8,251 nt of DNA from positions 1 to 8,251 of the forward strand of contig JALOTR010000097.1 in the NCBI GenBank assembly GCA_025457805.1. Reading direction: 5' to 3'. The DNA comes from Akkermansiaceae bacterium. Lineage in GTDB: Bacteria; Verrucomicrobiota; Verrucomicrobiia; Verrucomicrobiales; Akkermansiaceae. The notes beneath the pieces are model-generated. The model saw only the letters and a list, made by a program, of their open reading frames with translations. It made no database searches and was not told the DNA's origin. The position numbers were made by a program, and so were the translations under genes. Shown piece after piece: positions 6,272 through 8,251 of this stretch. Every line of letters begins with the position of its first letter. Position 1 is the first letter of the stretch.

Positions 6272-7123
6272 ATGCCAACCATTCTTTCCTGCACCGACGG
6301 CTCGATTTACGCGCGGAGCGTCTATGATCACAGCGCATGGGCCGCCGGCCGACTCGGCGCTGAAGTCCATGTTCTCCATATGGTGGAGCATGCGGAAAAA
6401 CCTGCCCGCGAAGATGTCTCCGGAACCATCGGCATCGACACCTCCACCGAACTCTTGAATGAACTCGTTGCCCTCGCCGAAGCGCAGGGCCGGGTGGCCA
6501 TCGCCAAGGCACAGGCCGTTCTGGCCGACGCCCAAAGTCACTTGACGACGGCCGGTGTCAGCAAGGTTGTGTTAGTGAAACGCCACGGCGCTCTGGTGGA
6601 CTCCATCGGTGAGTTCGACACCACGGCGGATCTGGTCGTCATCGGGAAGCGCGGCGAGCATGCCGACTTCGCGAAGCTGCATCTCGGCAGCAACCTGGAG
6701 CGGGTCATCCGCACCTGCCGGCATCCGGTGCTGATCGCATCACGCGCCTTTCAGCCCATCGAACGCTTCGTGTTGGCCTACGACGGTAGTCCCAGCGTGT
6801 TGAAGGCCGTGGAGTTCGTCTTGGGCAACCCTCTGCTCAAAGGCCTGCACTGCCACCTTGTTCGCGCCGGGAAGGTGGACGACACCGCCCGCTACTACGT
6901 CGAGGAAACCGCCGCCAAGCTCCGCGCTGCCGGCTACACCGTCACCTCCCAAGCGACTCCGGGACCCGCCGATGAAGTCATTGGCGCTGCCGTGAAGGAG
7001 CAGAATGCGAACCTGCTCGTCATGGGCGCTTATGGTCATTCGCGTATCCGCGAATTCATCGTCGGCAGCACCACTACCGCCTTGATCCGCACCGTCTCCA
7101 CCCCCGTGCTGGTATTCCGCTGA
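6272..7123 (+). CDS. Tandem-domain universal stress protein (UspA family)
   Basis: A 283-residue cytosolic protein made of two Usp domains (about 2-157 and 164-283). Each opens with a beta strand ending in the nucleotide-site Asp (ILSCTDGS, D9; FVLAYDGS, D171). The second domain has the classical ATP-binding pattern G-2x-G-9x-GS-T (GAYGHSRIREFIVGST, 252-267). The first has GKRGEHADFAKLHLGS (125-140), with ten rather than nine residues in the spacer. Usp proteins bind ATP or AMP and help survival in stress, some as sensors that regulate transporters. The gene follows the SulP gene by 18 bp; SulP and Usp domains are known neighbours or fusions, so a regulatory link to the transporter is plausible. 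The ATG at 6272 has no obvious ribosome binding site. Confidence 0.93.
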   Translation: MPTILSCTDGSIYARSVYDHSAWAAGRLGAEVHVLHMVEHAEKPAREDVSGTIGIDTSTELLNELVALAEAQGRVAIAKAQAVLADAQSHLTTAGVSKVVLVKRHGALVDSIGEFDTTADLVVIGKRGEHADFAKLHLGSNLERVIRTCRHPVLIASRAFQPIERFVLAYDGSPSVLKAVEFVLGNPLLKGLHCHLVRAGKVDDTARYYVEETAAKLRAAGYTVTSQATPGPADEVIGAAVKEQNANLLVMGAYGHSRIREFIVGSTTTALIRTVSTPVLVFR

Positions 7124-7162
7124 GCGGGCCGTGCCCCGGCCACCCATTGCATAGGCAGCACG

Positions 7163-7504
7163 ATGGACCAAACCGCGCAGGATCGTTTTCGGCCGCTGAT
7201 TGCGCAGCGGCTCGCCGAGCTTGCGGCGGAATTGGAAGCGCAGGCGGACAGCGTGCAGCCGATTTCACCGGATGTTTCCATCGGCCGCCTATCTCGCCTC
7301 GATTCGATGCAGGCCCAACAAATGGCCTTGGCCGGTCGCCGCCGCCTCGAAGAGCAGCGCTCGCGTCTGCAGGAGGCGATGCGCCGGATCGATACGGGAG
7401 CTTTCGGTCGCTGCCTGATCTGTTCGCAAGACATCGCCATTGAGCGTTTGGAGCATCAACCCGACGCAGTCACCTGTGTGCCTTGCCTGAGCCGCCGAAA
7501 ATAG
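7163..7504 (+). CDS. DksA/TraR family zinc-finger protein
   Basis: A 113-residue protein. Residues about 5-30 and 42-77 are helical and charged and would form the antiparallel coiled coil, with the turn around VQPISPDVSIGRLSRLDS. The C-terminal zinc finger is complete: C84-x2-C87, 17 residues, C105-x2-C108 (GRCLICSQDI and VTCVPC), as in DksA. Family members insert the coiled coil into the RNA polymerase secondary channel and change promoter choice, DksA together with ppGpp. It is shorter than E. coli DksA (151 aa) and longer than TraR (73 aa). The gene starts 39 bp after the Usp stop, in the same direction, so it may be in the same transcript and could link anion or stress status to transcription. 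Confidence 0.9.
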   Translation: MDQTAQDRFRPLIAQRLAELAAELEAQADSVQPISPDVSIGRLSRLDSMQAQQMALAGRRRLEEQRSRLQEAMRRIDTGAFGRCLICSQDIAIERLEHQPDAVTCVPCLSRRK

Positions 7505-7520
7505 GATCGCGCCGCCTCGC

Positions 7521-7560
7521 CGAAATCGTGGGTCGAATCCTACCCCGGATTCGGTAGGCT
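7521..7560. promoter_or_regulatory. Copy 2 of the 40-bp repeated motif with CCTACC-N8-GGTAGG
   Basis: CGAAATCG at 7521-7528 and the inverted repeat CCTACC (7539-7544) / GGTAGG (7553-7558) around CCGGATTC match copy 1 in spacing, order and orientation. It begins 17 bp after the stop of the DksA-like gene. The two copies bracket the SulP-Usp-DksA cluster as direct repeats about 3.1 kb apart. Confidence 0.6.
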
Positions 7561-7905
7561 CTGAGCATCGGGTGAAGCCCGCCGATTCATCACCGTGGAG
7601 TCATGCGACTCCCGAAAAACCGAGCGGTGCCTGCGGACCCAAGGCGTCCGGAACCGGCCGACCAGCAGGCAAGGTCACTGCGGACTTCATCTCCGCGAAT
7701 CGCGCTGAGCGTGTGGCCCGTCGTCGTCGGCGTGGGTCATCACCGCCGGACGTGTCGTGAAATGTCGTCGTCGCAGACCGGGCGAGACCGTTGCGGAATT
7801 TCTCCGGCATCATTCTCCCACGCTCTGATCCGGTGGAGGCACAGAACACCCCGGCAACGCTGCATGCGGTCGTGGCTGCGAGCGGTCCGCGTTCTTCCGG
7901 GCAAC

Positions 7906-7931
7906 GCCGCCAAGGCGGCACGTCCTTTTTT
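7906..7931 (+). terminator. Possible weak terminator
   Basis: GCCGCC (7906-7911) and GGCGGC (7914-7919) can pair around a very short loop, followed six bases later by six T's (7926-7931). The distance between stem and T tract is too long for a standard intrinsic terminator, so this is a low-confidence call; it could close the transcript of the SulP cluster. Confidence 0.3.
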
Positions 7932-7996
7932 CCGGGATCGTTATTTCTGTCTCTGGCGGCCCCTCCAGCCGCGCCGCCGCTGCGCGGACAGGGAGC

Positions 7997-8020
7997 GTTC
8001 GGGTCCTCGTTCGGGTCCTC
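7997..8020. repeat. Perfect 12-bp tandem duplication
   Basis: GTTCGGGTCCTC occurs twice head to tail (7997-8008 and 8009-8020) in the leader of the last gene. It is probably a replication-slippage duplication or a doubled short binding site; no function can be read from it. Confidence 0.7.
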
Positions 8021-8119
8021 CTTGAAAGGAATCCCCCCAACCGTCCCCTCGTCCCGGCCGGCACCCCCGCCTTGGGGCGAGACAGCAATCCCGCTCCTCA
8101 CAATCAAAAAAGGAACTAT

Positions 8120-8251
8120 ATGCCCTCCAAGACCGCTCAACCCGCCTCGCCTGCCAAGACCACCACCAGCGCCAAGCTGCCGGTGAAAACCTTCCGCCTC
8201 GGCCGCATCAAAGCCGCCGTGTGGGAGAACGAGGCCGATCAGAAGAAATTC
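8120..8251 (+). CDS. Start of a small conserved hypothetical protein (cut by window end)
   Basis: The ATG at 8120 is preceded by AAGGA with 5-base spacing (8110-8114), the best Shine-Dalgarno site in the window. The 44 visible residues begin MPSKTAQPASPAKTTTSAKL, a low-complexity, probably disordered lead, then VKTFRLGRIKAAVWENEADQ KKF. The KTFRLGRIKAAVWEN segment resembles small conserved proteins I associate with Verrucomicrobiota and Planctomycetota accessory regions, often near HTH and replication-type genes of mobile elements. Their function is unknown to me. The frame is still open at 8251. If the resemblance holds, it suggests that the mobile element continues past the right edge. Confidence 0.75.
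   Translation, partial: MPSKTAQPASPAKTTTSAKLPVKTFRLGRIKAAVWENEADQKKF

Larger units (their letters stand above)
7505..8119. other. 615-bp region without a convincing gene
   Basis: Between the DksA-like gene and the last gene. It holds copy 2 of the 40-bp motif, a hairpin with a delayed T tract near 7906-7931, a 12-bp tandem duplication at 7997-8020 and a C-rich leader before 8120. Open frames on both strands here (for example 7572-7760 and 7603-8025 on +, 7601-8140 on -) are rich in R, P, G and A and look like GC-driven chance frames. It may be a long untranslated leader, decayed gene remains, or hold an undetected RNA. Confidence 0.5.

Noticed and set aside
5432..6541. 369-aa minus-strand frame opposite the SulP and Usp genes
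   Set aside because: It is antisense to two clearly recognised genes and is rich in D, H and G as expected from the mirror of GC3-biased codons.
7527..7545. T-arm-like sequence (GTGGG TCGAATC CTAC) inside motif copy 2, considered as a second att/tRNA fragment
   Set aside because: It has no acceptor strand or CCA, the loop is offset from the T-loop consensus, and motif copy 1 lacks it, so it does not match the remnant at 214-247.
7572..7760. 62-aa + strand frame starting with GTG after motif copy 2
   Set aside because: Short, P/R/S-rich, no ribosome binding site and no recognisable family; cannot be told from a chance frame in GC-rich DNA.
7601..8140. 179-aa minus-strand frame and the overlapping 140-aa + strand frame at 7603-8025
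   Set aside because: Both are G/P/R-rich without domain features; the minus-strand one overlaps the start of the well-supported gene at 8120.

Overview
The window is a GC-rich stretch of bacterial DNA. It holds one end of what looks like an integrated mobile element and part of that element's cargo. The style of the proteins (a DUF6088/AbiEii pair, small proteins of the 'FRLGRIKAAVWENE' type, the SulP-Usp-DksA gene order, and mostly weak or absent Shine-Dalgarno sites) reminds me of Verrucomicrobiota, perhaps Opitutaceae. That placement comes from family resemblance, not from a search.

Layout. (1) Positions 1-250 are the chromosomal flank: the 3' end of an unrecognised + strand gene, a hairpin terminator, and a minus-strand 3' remnant of a tRNA gene (probably tRNA-Glu) that has lost its 5' half. 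This is the expected scar of a tyrosine-recombinase element inserted into a tRNA gene. The intact tRNA is predicted at the other end of the element, to the right and outside the window. (2) Positions 267-1501 carry a repeat-rich leader and a complete tyrosine integrase with all catalytic residues. (3) Positions 1511-1630 hold three consecutive perfect inverted repeats. (4) Positions 1678-3359 hold an AbiE-type (type IV) toxin-antitoxin/abortive-infection operon: a 10-bp-arm palindrome just before the start codon, a DUF6088/AbiEi-like antitoxin, and an AbiEii-like nucleotidyltransferase toxin overlapping it by 4 bp. (5) Positions 3407-4362 hold a small + strand hypothetical gene convergent with a two-gene minus-strand operon: a hypothetical protein followed by a small HTH protein that resembles AlpA/excisionase-type regulators. 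(6) Positions 4772-7504 hold a three-gene + strand cluster: a SulP anion transporter with a STAS domain, a tandem universal stress protein and a DksA/TraR-like zinc-finger protein. (7) Positions 7505-8119 are a long stretch with no convincing gene, followed by the start of another small conserved gene cut by the window end.

How the parts may work together. The integrase, the HTH protein and the att remnant would serve integration and excision. The AbiE pair would stabilise the element and may protect the host from phage. The SulP-Usp-DksA cluster looks like a stress/anion-uptake cargo. An imperfect 40-bp motif containing CCTACC-N8-GGTAGG occurs twice in the same orientation with no gaps, once before and once after this three-gene cluster. 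It is the most interesting unexplained signal in the window: a shared regulatory site or the boundary repeat of a cassette.
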